NCBI GenBank assembly: GCA_951799425.1
Contig: OX637393.1
Location: 2,920,501 to 2,984,500 of the forward strand
Origin: Ilex aquifolium
Lineage: Eukaryota > Streptophyta > Magnoliopsida > Aquifoliales > Aquifoliaceae
Length of the DNA: 64,000 nucleotides
Direction of reading: 5' to 3'
Shown here piece after piece: positions 34,278 through 46,900 of the stretch. Both the position numbers and the translations under genes were made by a program. The notes under the pieces were generated by a model that saw only the letters and a program-made list of their open reading frames with translations, did not search any database and had not been told where the DNA came from. Position 1 is the first letter of the stretch; every line of letters starts with the position of its first letter.

Positions 34278-35403
34278 TGTTGGACCAAAACAATTTTTTA
34301 AGTATAAAAACTGAATTTGTGGTCAACTTTGAGTCTAAATTAAAGTGGGACCCGTTCGTTATTTCGAATAAATTTTCGTGGATTCATATTCTACTCCGTG
34401 AGGAGAATAATTTAGTATATTCACTTGCTCAAATCGATTAAGAAATGAATGAGAAAATAGGTTCCAAAGTGACCATCTTGAAATGTAGAAATAAAGGTTG
34501 TGCAATGTGGGATTTGACATCAATCCCACATTGGTTGAAGAAGAAATTCTACATGGGTATATATAGGCCAAGTTTGCTCTTTGGGTTTGGGCCCCAAGGG
34601 GTACCACAATTTTATGAGCGGAGCGAGCGTCTACAGGGTACGGGGTGGGTGTATTTTAGACCAAGTCCTATCTTTTTGGAGAAAATTCGTTTAATTAATT
34701 AGACGAGAATTTCTGAACCGAAATTAATTTTTGGTATCCGTTGGATCGCATTGGTTCGGATATGTTGCTTCCCTCCAATCCGAAATTGAGTTATGTATGT
34801 TCATAGAGAACAGTTACACAAGTGGTGTCCACTGGCTGCATGTGTCTGCTGGGTTGCATCCGTTCATATGGTGACTGATCCAGACAGTCATCATTCTCTC
34901 TATAAATAACTCAGTCACATAATCATTTTGCATCCAATACATTCTTAGTTATTTAAGCAGTCTCATACATTATTAAGGCAGTCTGCATTTAAAGAGTACA
35001 CAACACAATTTCTGGTTCGTTGAACGAGTAGATTGGAGTGCTACTTCTACTCAAGTGAAGATCATTGTATATTGGGAGGCAGAGACTTGATATTCCATAA
35101 GCACCGCGTGGGGGCGAAATCTGTCTTAAGGACATTGTGTCAAACACTAACTTTGATCTACCTAAAGTTCAATAACAGTTCATGTTCTGCAACCAGATTA
35201 GTATTTATATTGTTTAAACAAACAGTTACGTGTAACTGTTTCAGTAAGACTGTTGTAACTGTTTCTTTAGTTCTTATGTAACTGTTTCTGTATTCTGTGT
35301 AACTATTTTGCACTTGATTGTTACTGTTTCGTTGTACATTACATGTTTCAAATCAGAAATTTCAATAAGTGATTTTACTATATTTGAAATACCACAACCA
35401 ACA
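34278..35403 (+). mobile_element. Solo LTR, 1126 bp, with target duplication
   Basis: Begins TGTTGG and ends CCAACA (6-bp inverted ends). It is flanked by the 5-bp direct repeat AATCC (34273-34277 and 35404-35408). A promoter-like TCTATAAATAACTCAG lies near 34898-34915. No internal retrotransposon sequence adjoins it, so it is the product of LTR-LTR recombination. The TGTTGG..CCAACA ends and size suggest a copia-type element, which is inference. Confidence 0.8.
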
Positions 35404-35408
35404 AATCC

Positions 35409-36184
35409 AAAAAGTGAAGTATAGATGTAAATCAGTAAAGAATAATAATGCGCTCATTAAAATGTTTACCGAATGAATTTGAATGGTTAGATCAACAACT
35501 TTCATTAAAAAAATATGATGAAACAACTTATATATGATACCACAAGACGTACCTTGGTACTTTCATCCGCCAATCAAGACTAGTAGAGCGAAGAGAGCCA
35601 AAAAACATGAGCGCGCAAAATGGAAGAAGATGGAGGATAGGCAAAGCCAACCCTACTAACAGCCCGCGTTTCCAACTTGAAAGGAATTAAAAATGTGTGT
35701 GCACAATCTATAGAGTGGAGTGATTATCCTTAATCTCTTATTTCCTATCTCCCCCATTTTTTATTTCGGCTATTACCAACCAACAACGCTTTGACTCAAC
35801 ATTGAATTTGTTTGAAAACAAGTGAAGTGAAAAAAAAAATGATAAATTATTTGGCAAGCATAATAGTGTTAATCAACGAAAATGAGTTGAGATTTATTCT
35901 ATTGTATAATTAAATAAACTTCATTGTATACAAATAAATTCCGCACTCGACAATAATAGAAGACTCCATAAGAAAAAAAATTGAATAAAAAAGTGTAATA
36001 GAGAGAATCGAACTTGAGTAAAAATATTTTTGTTTTTTACCAAATATATTTTTATTTGATTTTTTTGGCAAAAACTCAAAACAAAAACATAAAATAGGAA
36101 ACAAAAACAACAAACAAACAAACAGCCCCTAAGTCTTCCGCATTCTAACAGAAGGAAGAAACATCGTTCCTTCAACGCAAAGCA
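35409..36184. other. Intergenic DNA, promoter side of the clathrin light chain gene
   Basis: AT-rich, no ORF of interest. Contains the upstream region of the next gene. Confidence 0.5.
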
Positions 36185-36190
36185 TATAAA
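36185..36190 (+). promoter_or_regulatory. TATA box of the clathrin light chain gene
   Basis: TATAAA about 116 bp upstream of the start codon. The leader that follows is rich in GA/CA (AGAGAGAGACACACAC). Confidence 0.6.
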
Positions 36191-36305
36191 AACAAAACAA
36201 AGCTCCTTTTCCTTTTCCAGCTCCATTCATTCATCTATCGAAACTTACAGATAGAGAAACTAGAGAGAGAGACACACACACATACCGCGTCTAGAGAGAG
36301 AGAGA

Positions 36306-38383
36306 ATGGCTTCGTTTGATACCTACAGCGTGACGTCGTCTCATCCCTTCGACGATACCTACGACTCGTACTCCAACTTCAACTCAGCCAACGACGGCTA
36401 CTCTCCGCCGCCGTACGATGGTAGCGGCGTTGGATTCCCGGGGGAGGAAGAGGTGACAGTAGATCACATCCCTCACTCCGTCGATAGTCCTGATCCGTTT
36501 GGTTTCGGCTCAGATCCGGACCCTAGCTTCTCGCAACCGTCGCCGTTCGATTCTTCTTCGATCCCTGTATCGAATGGTAATGGTGGTTCGTATAATTTAG
36601 GCGAAGATGCTGAGGGAATTTTCAGTTCCGATGGCCCGATTCTTCCGCCTCCGACTGAGATGCAGCCTGAGGAAGGGTTTGCTCTTCGCGAATGGCGAAG
36701 GTGAGGTTTCGATCTTCCGATTTGTTTGATTTGGTTCTTTTCTTATGGTTCTGAGCTTTTAAATGACTAGATCTATTGTTTTTGTATGTACAACTCTAGG
36801 TTTTTTGGTCTATTGCTGGGATTAAAATTTACTGTTAGTTTGTTCGTAGTAATTTACTTCATTTGACTTATATTTGACTTGAACCTCTCTTTTGTGTTGT
36901 TCAATTCTTGCTTTTGGATTTTAATTTTTTTCTCTTGTCTTTGATCTGAGCGAATGGTAAAGTGCTCAGACTAGTAGTCACTTTGTACATATATGTCACC
37001 AAGGTTAGGCCTGTGTTCTGTATATGTTTTCCATCTTCCCGAGTAAGGGGGACCATTACACACATATTGGGTAATTGAGGAAATGTATTATCTAAAGGCT
37101 GAATAGGTTGATTTGGGTTCATAAAGGAGTTCAATACCATATTGTATCATTTGTGTTGGTCATGATTGGATAGGTAACTAACTGTTCGAATCTAGGATAC
37201 TGCTTAACTTGCTTTAGGGATGTTACAACTTGATTTGATTATTGTTGAATGAGGTAGTTTGCCGGCCTTGATGATTTGACCTTTATTGACCTTGATAGCA
37301 TTTTCCTGTAAAACTCAGTTGTTGTTTTTTTCACCTTGTTTTGGTAGACGTAATGACTTATTTAGTTAGGTCCATATAGACTGGCAATCCAATTATGTCA
37401 TGTGCTACTTTGCAAAAAATAAACCCAATCATAATATAATCTTCCTATTTGTAATTGTATATGCTTGAGTTTAAAGATAATGGGATAGTTTCCATGGTTG
37501 TTTAAAGAACATAAAAAGTTACGAAGATTTTTCTTTTTTAGTAATGTGATCGGCAAAACAGCAACCACCTTTGGTGTTTTCAGTACAAATTACATAGAGG
37601 AGTTGGTAGTCTTGCTAAATTTGATGACAAAACAGCTATCACATCTCTTTTTCACTTGAAAACTGTGGCTTTTCTGGTGCAGGATCAATGCCATTCGACT
37701 TGAGGAGAAAGAGAAGGCGGAAAAGGAAATGAGGAACCAGATTATTGAAGAAGCTGAAGATTATAAAATAGCTTTCTATGAGAAAAGAAAGCTTAATATT
37801 GAAACTAACAAGACCAACAACCGAGAAAAAGAGAAGGTGAAACTTTACTGTTACTCAAGCAGTTTTCTTCAATTTCTTTTCTGACCTCGATTTGGTTGTT
37901 TTGATATTCTTAATTGAATTTTGTTGGGAGCAGTTCTACGTTGCTAATCAAGAAAAGTTCCATAAAGAGGCTGATAAACAATACTGGAAAGCAATAGCAG
38001 AGCTCATTCCTAATGAGGTTCCCACTATCGAGAAGAGAGGAAAAAAGAAGGATCAAGATAAGAAGCCATCAATCACAGTCGTCCAAGGCCCGAAGCCTGG
38101 AAAACCGACTGAACTGTCAAGGATGCGCCACATTCTGGTGAAGCTTAAGCACAATCCCCCACCTCACATGTTACCGCCCCCACCAGCTCCCGCTAAGGAT
38201 GCCAAAGATGGAAAGGATGGGAAGGACACCAAGGACGGAAAAAGTGCTAAGAATGGAAAAGATCTTGCATCTAAGGCAACTGCATCTGGGGATGCACCTG
38301 CCAAAGATGCTGCTTCAAATGGTTCACACACGGCCAAAGATGAACCTTCTGCAGCTGCAGCCAATGACCAGCCTTCTAGTTAG
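36306..38383 (+). CDS. CLC: Clathrin light chain
   Basis: Exons 36306-36700, 37683-37836 and 37934-38383 give 332 aa, the usual plant length. The N-terminal 130 residues are acidic and rich in Ser/Pro/Gly, with [11 protein letters not shown] and a conserved [12 protein letters not shown] just before the first splice junction. Residues 133-210 form the helical heavy-chain-binding segment ([33 protein letters not shown]). The C-terminal part ([28 protein letters not shown]) is typical of plant light chains. It is followed by a proline run and a degenerate KDGKD repeat. The protein binds clathrin heavy chain and regulates coat assembly at the plasma membrane and trans-Golgi network. Both introns are GT-AG. 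Which plant paralogue (CLC1, 2 or 3) this is cannot be decided here. Confidence 0.93.
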
Positions 38384-40144
38384 CTTCGTGAGGCCGAAAT
38401 GTCTTCCATCCATATATTTTCTTGTTTGCTATATTGTGTCCACGATTCTTACTACGGATTTGTGTTCCATTTAGCTATGCTACTGATTACCAAGGATAAG
38501 AAAGTGTTGTAATTTGCTCCGACTGTGAGTACCTATTCTTGCATTGATTATGGGTTGTTACTATTGGATTGAGGTTTGTTCTAAAGTCTTTGTATTTTGT
38601 TTATGAAATTCAGATATCTAAGGATTGATCTTTTTGTGAGGTGTTTCTATACAGAGTTTGAAATAAATTGGTGTTGCTCTTTGTAGCTTTAGAGATAATT
38701 TGTGATTGTTGGCCATTCAACTTGTATGGTTCGATTGGAAAGATTGCTTTTAAAGCCCAGTTGGAGTTAAACATGAAATCTCTCTTAAGATCATGAAACC
38801 ATTGTAGTGTAGAATTTTCTTGCAGTTTTTCTAGTTAAGCAGAGTGGTAAAAATAGCTACAACAATTATGTTTCTGTTGCAGCAATGGAGCTGTAATGTG
38901 TCTGGAACGTATAGGTATGAATGATCAACTCGATAATCGGTTGTTAGAATTAGTAGGTCTTCAATTCGTTTAATTGATAAAATGAAAACCCTTCTTATTG
39001 GATGCTCATGATACCTCCCAAAATTGGAACTATGTCATCGTTTTTGTTCAATAAGATGCCTATAACAACATTTCTCCAGCCAAGAGGCCCATGTCAAATT
39101 TACCTCACCAAGGGCCTACCAAATGTGGGTTTACGTCTCCTGTACCATGCATCTCAATTTGGCATAGATCATGCCCAAGATATATACAAGAGTGTCCCAC
39201 TACACAGTGGATGACTTGCTCATAAAAAAATGTAGCGACGAGAATCTGAATTCTCATAAAATTATCCAAAATATTTTTTAGTATCATAATAAAGTGCTTA
39301 TTAAAATAAACAAATTTATGACTTAACCCCCTCAAATTGTAAGTGATCTATTTCGGTCGGTACCATAAAAATACTGTCGTGAACACCACCTTTGTACACC
39401 CTCTTCTTTTACACTACCTGATGTAACACAATCAAAATCATTGGATATTTGACAAACTCTCTGAAACCTATTAATTTAACAGTGTTGAAGCGGTACACAA
39501 AGATGGTATAAGAAGATGATGTATATAGCATTGTTGGTACTATAATTGTGTGTTGCTTCTAACTTACATCCACATATAGTCATACAAAAATTCAAATTCA
39601 TCATATATTAGAAGAAACTCAAAAACAATAACCTATTTTCAATAAGTTACGAGGCCAAAAAAGGTAAAACTAGGACTCACAAGACTTCATAGGGAGAGTT
39701 TCCCCACCCATAGTCTGGTTATGTAATTCCTGTAAAAAGACTCTTAATGTATTCTTGGTAAGGTTTTGTACCTGTTAATAAAGAAAAGGTGGGAGACTAT
39801 GGTCTGAAATCAGGACTTGCAAAGCAAAAAATAACTATTCAGAGTCTCCCAAAAATTCACCCAATAATATTTGCTCATAGACAAAATCAACACAAAACAA
39901 TTTCCGAAGAAGTTGTTCTAACGATGAAAAACTGTGCTTGCAATATAAGAACATGGATTTAAGTTAGACCAGGCAATGAACAATTGTTGAATAAGGATTC
40001 GATCAGAAAAAAAAAACTACTCGTAATTAACATGACAACGTTTATCAAACCCTCAAAAAGGACCAAAAACCATTATGAGCGTTTAAAGCTGTACATCGGA
40101 ACACAACTAAAAACAGCAACCAAAAAATGGCATGTATATATTTA
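38384..40144. other. Intergenic region between convergent genes
   Basis: Holds the 3' UTR of clathrin light chain on the left and that of U2AF65 (minus strand) on the right. No gene seen between them. Confidence 0.6.
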
Positions 40145-43100
40145 TTAGGCACCGTAGTCTGCATCTTTATATTTGTCTTCTGGATAATAGACAGCAGTCA
40201 CAGTATTGCCTCCAAATTTCCTGCCACTGAGTGAGTCTCTTGCATTGGCACAACCAGAAGTGTCAGAATATTCCAAGAACACCTGCAATTAAAACCATAA
40301 TTTGTTAACTTGCGCAAGTCTAGATGCATTAGATCCCCGGTCCTTCTATTTCATGTAATCGACACTATTTTCCTTGGCACCCAGAACAAAAGCAATGGAA
40401 GAAAGGTAAGTTATTAACAAAATCGCAGCATAAAAATGCCCACAAGTCATTAGTGTTGTATGCAAACTGTAAACTAAATGCGAGACCAGGTACTAGTCAA
40501 TGAGAAACTCACTATACTGTCAGCTCTCTCCCTTCTCAGTACATTCGTACACATTAGAAAAGAAACATATAGCTTTCGCAATGGAATTCTAAAGTATCAT
40601 GCAATGCCATAACATGTCTGCTGAACAAATTGTTTGTTTAAGCTCGAGTTCCAAGTTTTTTATAAGATGAAGCCTCCAAAGTTCAATATTATAATTTTCT
40701 CTCTTTATTTTCCTAAAAAGAGGGGCCCTATAGTGTGGTACAGACAGGCAACAGAAAACCAGCCCACAGTTGAGAATATCCAGTGTACCTTTCCAAGACC
40801 TTGGACTGCCTCTCCATTGGGATCTGGGCGGGGAATAACGACATTCATCAGGTGTCCTACAAAAATTCAACCATGAAAATTCTCAATACACTGTTTAGCA
40901 GTATCCAGGTCCATGAAAAGAGTACAAAACTCCACCAATAGTTACTAACAATCATAAATATGGCACTACTATAATTATTAAAGGGAATTAAAGGTGCTAT
41001 CAATTATTCAAAAAACTGGCATGCTATAACTAAAACATTCAGCAAAACACATAGGATAGTTCGTGCAGATATTTTCAATATTTCATTTTGGGTGAACCAT
41101 TACAACTATTATTAGTCTAAGGTTTAGGATGCCCAAACGATCAAGGCAAATTTAGATCAACTTGTATGACAAAAAATAGTTTCAGAAGTCTTTATTATTT
41201 TGAATGCCGTCTTCAGAACCACAGAACTGGAAAAGTAATGAAATAATGATGCAAAAGCTGCCAAAATGTAAACCGAGACACTAGGTATGATTTCCACATA
41301 AACAACTGATCCTCGGGGATGGTTAACTCTCTCTTAATTAACTTCCCATCAAAAGAATCATTAAGGACCTTCTAAATTCCATTCTACCAGTTTTGACTCA
41401 ACAATATACCAAAGTAGACGTGAAAATCCATATTTCGGATATATACAAGTTGCATAATTTTGAGGCCAAATGAAATATGTATACCAAACTTCCCGCCTTC
41501 TTCCCTCATGTCCTCTAATATTTCCGCATATTCGCCATCATCCACCAGTTCATCAGCCGTAATCACCTTCATGGTAGCCAAAATTTTAAAACATTAGCAT
41601 AATCGAATCTAGTTACTGTTTTTTCTTCATTTTCAGTTTCTTTGGGAAATAAGGGTAGAAGCTGAAATACCTGAGTTAAACACAAAATTTTGGTTGGAGT
41701 CTCAGCAGTAGCTATGGTCCCTAGACCTGATCCAGGGAGACTCATACCACTGGCTTGCAAGGCCATTTTCTACAATGCGAAATTACAAGTCAACAATGTT
41801 TACGACCCGAGAATGAAAAATAACCCTGGGAGGGCAAATAGGATTTTACCTGTATGGCTATATGCTGTTGTGCCTGAGCTAATATATTTTCCTGCTCTGA
41901 TGTCACTTGCCCACTGCTGCAAAATATGATAGCGACAAGAAATCAGGACCAATATATTGACCTTTATCACAGTTCCAAAAAAAAAATATTGACCTTTATC
42001 TGTTCAAACATGAATATTCAAAATTTTCACCAATTAGGGTCACAAAGCATTTCCTAACATCGGACAAACTAAATATTCAGAGCATGAATATATTTAATTT
42101 CCAAACAGAAACATCATGGAGGTACAAAAGTGGAAACCTCAGGTTTTCCAACCACACATTTCAGAAGACTCGGTAGCCAGTTTGATTTAAAATGGCAAAC
42201 TCTGATCAAACCTCTATATTTGGCAATCCTATTATCAAATCACGTTAACAAAATCAAAGAAACAATTAGGGTACAAAAAAACAAATATACCGCCATAGAA
42301 ATGATACCACAAGTAGCCAGCAGTAAGCTACTGATAAATGATAATAGTATCATAAGCATCTGATTAGTCTTTTCCAAAGGATGAGAATAGGCATCAGCAT
42401 ACAACAACATAAAAAAGAAGAGCAAAAAGAAAGAAAGAAAGAAAGCAAGAAAAGAAGAAAGAAAAACTAAACAATGTCACCTTCCTCATTCGACAATAAT
42501 GCCTCCCAGTAATTTTAAAAGCAACGACAGATTTTCCAACTTAACATCCCAAAACTACTGAGTAGAACAACCAACAAATAACACAATGGTACTAAAAGGT
42601 CAAATAAAGACTTTCCAATTAGACTTCTTGAACCTAGTAAGAAGAACCCCCAATTACAAGTAAGACAGTGCTAGAGTGGACCTGATAAACCAAATCAATG
42701 TTAAAGAGACTTAGACAAAAAGATTTTAAAAAAAATCTTCTTAATAAAGAACACAAACCTGATGGTCGCGCGTCTAACAGTCAGTGTTTTATCACCCATC
42801 TTCAAGCCATTTAAAGCGGCACAAGCAATGTCCGTAACTGCTGGATCCTGAAGTAAGTTGACATTAATCAGGCAACAAAAAGAAAAAACCCTCCAGCTTT
42901 ATTTTTTTCCATAAGAAACATATTTTATTAATGAATAATAGAAAACTATACTTAATCCGATCTAAGGCGAGCAAGTCATCCATCCCAAAGTTATTATGAA
43001 GCAGTAAAAATTTTAAAAAGTGTAGTCGTTGTATTAAAGTTAAAGACAAGTTTTAAATATTCAGAACATAATACTTCTAATTTGTAGCTTTAGAGTAATC

Positions 43101-43889
43101 ACAGCTTCATTTAAGTAAAAGATGAGTAAAATGAATTGCTATTTGAAGAAGCAAAGAAGTATCAAAAGTGTATGATTCAGTTCGACAGCGGTTCAAGGCA
43201 AAAGCCCGACTTTCTGAACATCAGCTTTAATCACCTTATAGACGCAGAAAGCATATCCCTTAGAGTTTCCTGTGTCTCTATCCTTAACAAGGTCAAACCC
43301 ACGCAAAGATCTGCAACAAGTCAATGATCTAAATTACACCATGAAATGAATATTGCCAAAATAACTATGACAGGTTACCATTTTTTTTTTAAAAGCAGCG
43401 AAACTTTTATTCGAAGAATAGGGCAAAAAGAGTACAAGAGAAAGAAAACATAGAGGCCAAGTCATACTGCCAAAGATCATTTCAACAAATGAGCAAAATA
43501 AATCAAAACCAAGACAATGATCTTTGGCAAGTAGCCATTATCCAGATGACTCAGAAAGTGTGGTAATTCATCAGTCCAAAAGAATCACTACCAGTTAAGG
43601 CCATACCCAAATGACTCTAGCAATTCCGTTATCTGTTCTTCAGTGAAGTAGTATGGCAACCCGCCAACAAAAATACGGTCAACTCCCTCAGCTCCACCAA
43701 TTGTGCTATCAATTAAATTAGAAATCAGTAAACCAGAACCAAAATAAATAAATACAACCACACAAATCCAAGTTTTAGAGAAAATGGTCAAAATCAATGA
43801 GAATCAAAGTAAGAAAAAAATCAAAGGGGGAGGGAGGGGAAAGGGAAAGGGCGGGGTTTTGATTTGTGTCTGCTGTGTGTGTTTTTTTT

Positions 43890-43921
<32 letters not shown>

Positions 43922-46900
43922 CTGTTCCTACTGTCAGCCCTACTTCGAGGAAATCTGAGATGATCTGTACAGTCAAAGATAAAGCAGGAGTGTGTGCATG
44001 CAAGGAGGTCTTAAGGGTAACGAGTTTGTATTCAAAAAGGATGAAAAATTTACTTTGATTGATTGGTATGGGTAAGGTAGCCAGCCTCAAATATCCAACT
44101 TTTTTTGGAGGTCAACGGCCAAGTTCACCGTGGAACCTGGATGATTTCGTCAATGAACTTAGTTTATCACCGCATTGATCCTCAGTTTGCTGAGCTCACA
44201 ACCAGATTATATTCCATAAGTGCTGTTGTATGTGGCCACTATAGTTTTTCCTTTGACATTTGAGCCTTTGAGGCTTTGAGTTAGTTGCTTTAGCTAGGGC
44301 GTTGCTTTCCATTACTTCTAGTTTGAAGATACACTGCTCCACTCTATATTTTCCCCCAGTTCTTATATGTACGCTTTGTTTTGTTTTCAATTTATATAAA
44401 TAATAAAAAGGAAAAAAAAAACAGCACAACTGACAGTCCAAAACGTTACGAAGGTGAACTAAAGAACCATGTTTCAACACTTCATTTTAACCTATAAGTA
44501 TACCTGCATCATTGCCAAGGATGCAAGGTAAATGAGTCATGCTTCAATGCACTGATGATTGAAGGAAAACAAATAATCAGCTCTACTTACCCTATTGTCA
44601 GTCCTGCAGCAGCTAAATTCAGCTGAGGATTTGGTTGGCTTGGACCAAGTGCTGCAGCTAATGAAGGGTTGTAGTCAGTAGGCCTCCGAACCCTCACAGA
44701 AACTCCCTGGTAACATCAAAAAAATAAGCATTTCAGGTGAAGAGCTGCCAGTGCTTACACAGGCAATGCCAGTCCTTGGGCAATCAATGTGAGCACTACA
44801 AATTAGTTAAACATTAATAAATTTCTCCTACCAGGGAAAAAAAAGAAATAATAGAAGTTCAAGTAAGGTGGAAGAAATCGTGTAAATGGTGTTAATAACT
44901 CGGACCCAATTCTCTCAGCAAATGGCTTCAGGCATAAACCAATGGAAAATTAGCATAAACCTTTTTTCTGGTAACTCATTATATTTTTCTTCATAGCTAG
45001 GGTAACTTCTGGTGGACATGGATTGGACACCCTTGTTGATTTCGATGATATTTTATCTCAAAAAAAATCTAAAAAATAAGAGTCTCTTCCTTCCACCATT
45101 TCAACCACCAGAACCTGAAATTCAACTCAAATGTTCAAATCACAATAGTGGACTAACAAACATGCCTATATTATTCACTATTACAAAGCAAATCAAGACA
45201 ACATAGTTCAACTACAATAAATTAACAATACTAAAAAAAAAACAGTTTTTTTAGTTCTAGTATGGGCATTCTGAGTGATAGAATTCCTCTAATTTCTATA
45301 CACATATATACAAAGCAATATTAAAGAACAAGACAGAATAGAGTAAGCATGATAGTATGTGAGTTATAAGTTGTCACTTCAATATACATATATATCAGTA
45401 TCCCCATCTTATTTGTATAATTAATACATTAGGGGTAGGGGGAGGGGGAGGGGGAGGGCAGAAAGAATGAACAAAGTTAGACATAAACATGCCTCAAACA
45501 TAATTCCGTCCAATGCCATCGCATTACTCGCTTCTTCAACAGTTCTCATCTCCACAAACGCAAACTTCTTTTCATGATTAATGTACACATTGACAACTGC
45601 ATCACCTATGATTGAAATGTTGATAAACAGGTGAAGAGGAAGGAAAAGGGGACACATACACTGTATTAGAGTCAAAGCTAAGGGGAGTAAACTGACCTGG
45701 CCCAGCCGAGTTTCCACCGATTGCAAGCATAATATGGCTGAAAAATGTTGCAATTGTCTGCTTCCAACATACAAGGGAGAAGGACAGAAGCAAAAAAATG
45801 AGAAAATATTTAAGAGGCGACGACTAAGAAACTATAAACATTTGCAATTGCAACCAATACATCCTACAGCGGCCTAAAAAAATTATAGCGGCTTTACAAT
45901 CCAATTGGATTGTAATCCCATGTAGCGGCTTCAAATGGAACTCCTGAAATTCACGAAATGATAGGCATCTAATTGCAGCACATTACATTTGTATTAAGTA
46001 ATATTTAAAGCGCATAACTGCATGACACAGTTTTTGGAAACAGATCAAAACCTTAAATCCAAACCAAAAAAACCTGTTTGTTATCCTTTCTAATAAACAT
46101 GAAGGGTTAATCTCTAGAGTATAGATCATCCAAGCCAATGTTGTCTCTGTTTTGTGTCTTAAGTATATTAGTCAAGTTCATACCCCACTCATCCAAGCAA
46201 AAAATCAGGCAGATGGACGGAAGGATTAGTTACCCATACACTCATTTTTTACTTGCTAATCATTCACAACATCTTAACATTTTGGTGCCTCCTTAGGCAT
46301 TTAAGACACTAGAACTGGTGCCATACACTTTTGGGGTCTTATATCATTGCTGATAAGTTAGGGTTCTACGCATAGATACCGGGATCGTAGATACCCCTAG
46401 CATCCCACGAACTGGTGTCGCGCGACCCGAAACGTTGTGGGTTCGCAATCTAGGTCGCTTAAGGTCCCGACCCCAAATTATAACTCAAACCGCAAATTGA
46501 TTCATGATCTAAGTAATCTCACACCATAACTCCAACCCTAAAACATAACTCTAACTTGTTATTTCCTTATTTTGTTCTTTAAACTCATATTTTGACAACA
46601 TTAATCAGAAATATAAAATCAATATTTATTAACTATGTGTATACGCATATATTGTTTTATTTGGAAGTTACAAAAGGAACTACGACCCAAAATAGCATAC
46701 CAACTATGCCTGCCCCATCATACTACGTATTGGAAGAAGTACCGTACCAAGAACCAAATCGATCCACGATCCAGTCTACTTGTAGTACGGGGCTGTTTCT
46801 GTCACCATAATAAATTCATATGCAGAATATGTCATTGCTGAAACATGAGAGGAGCATGGTGTTATGAGGAGGACACCGCAAGGTGCTTGCTCCGGCACAG

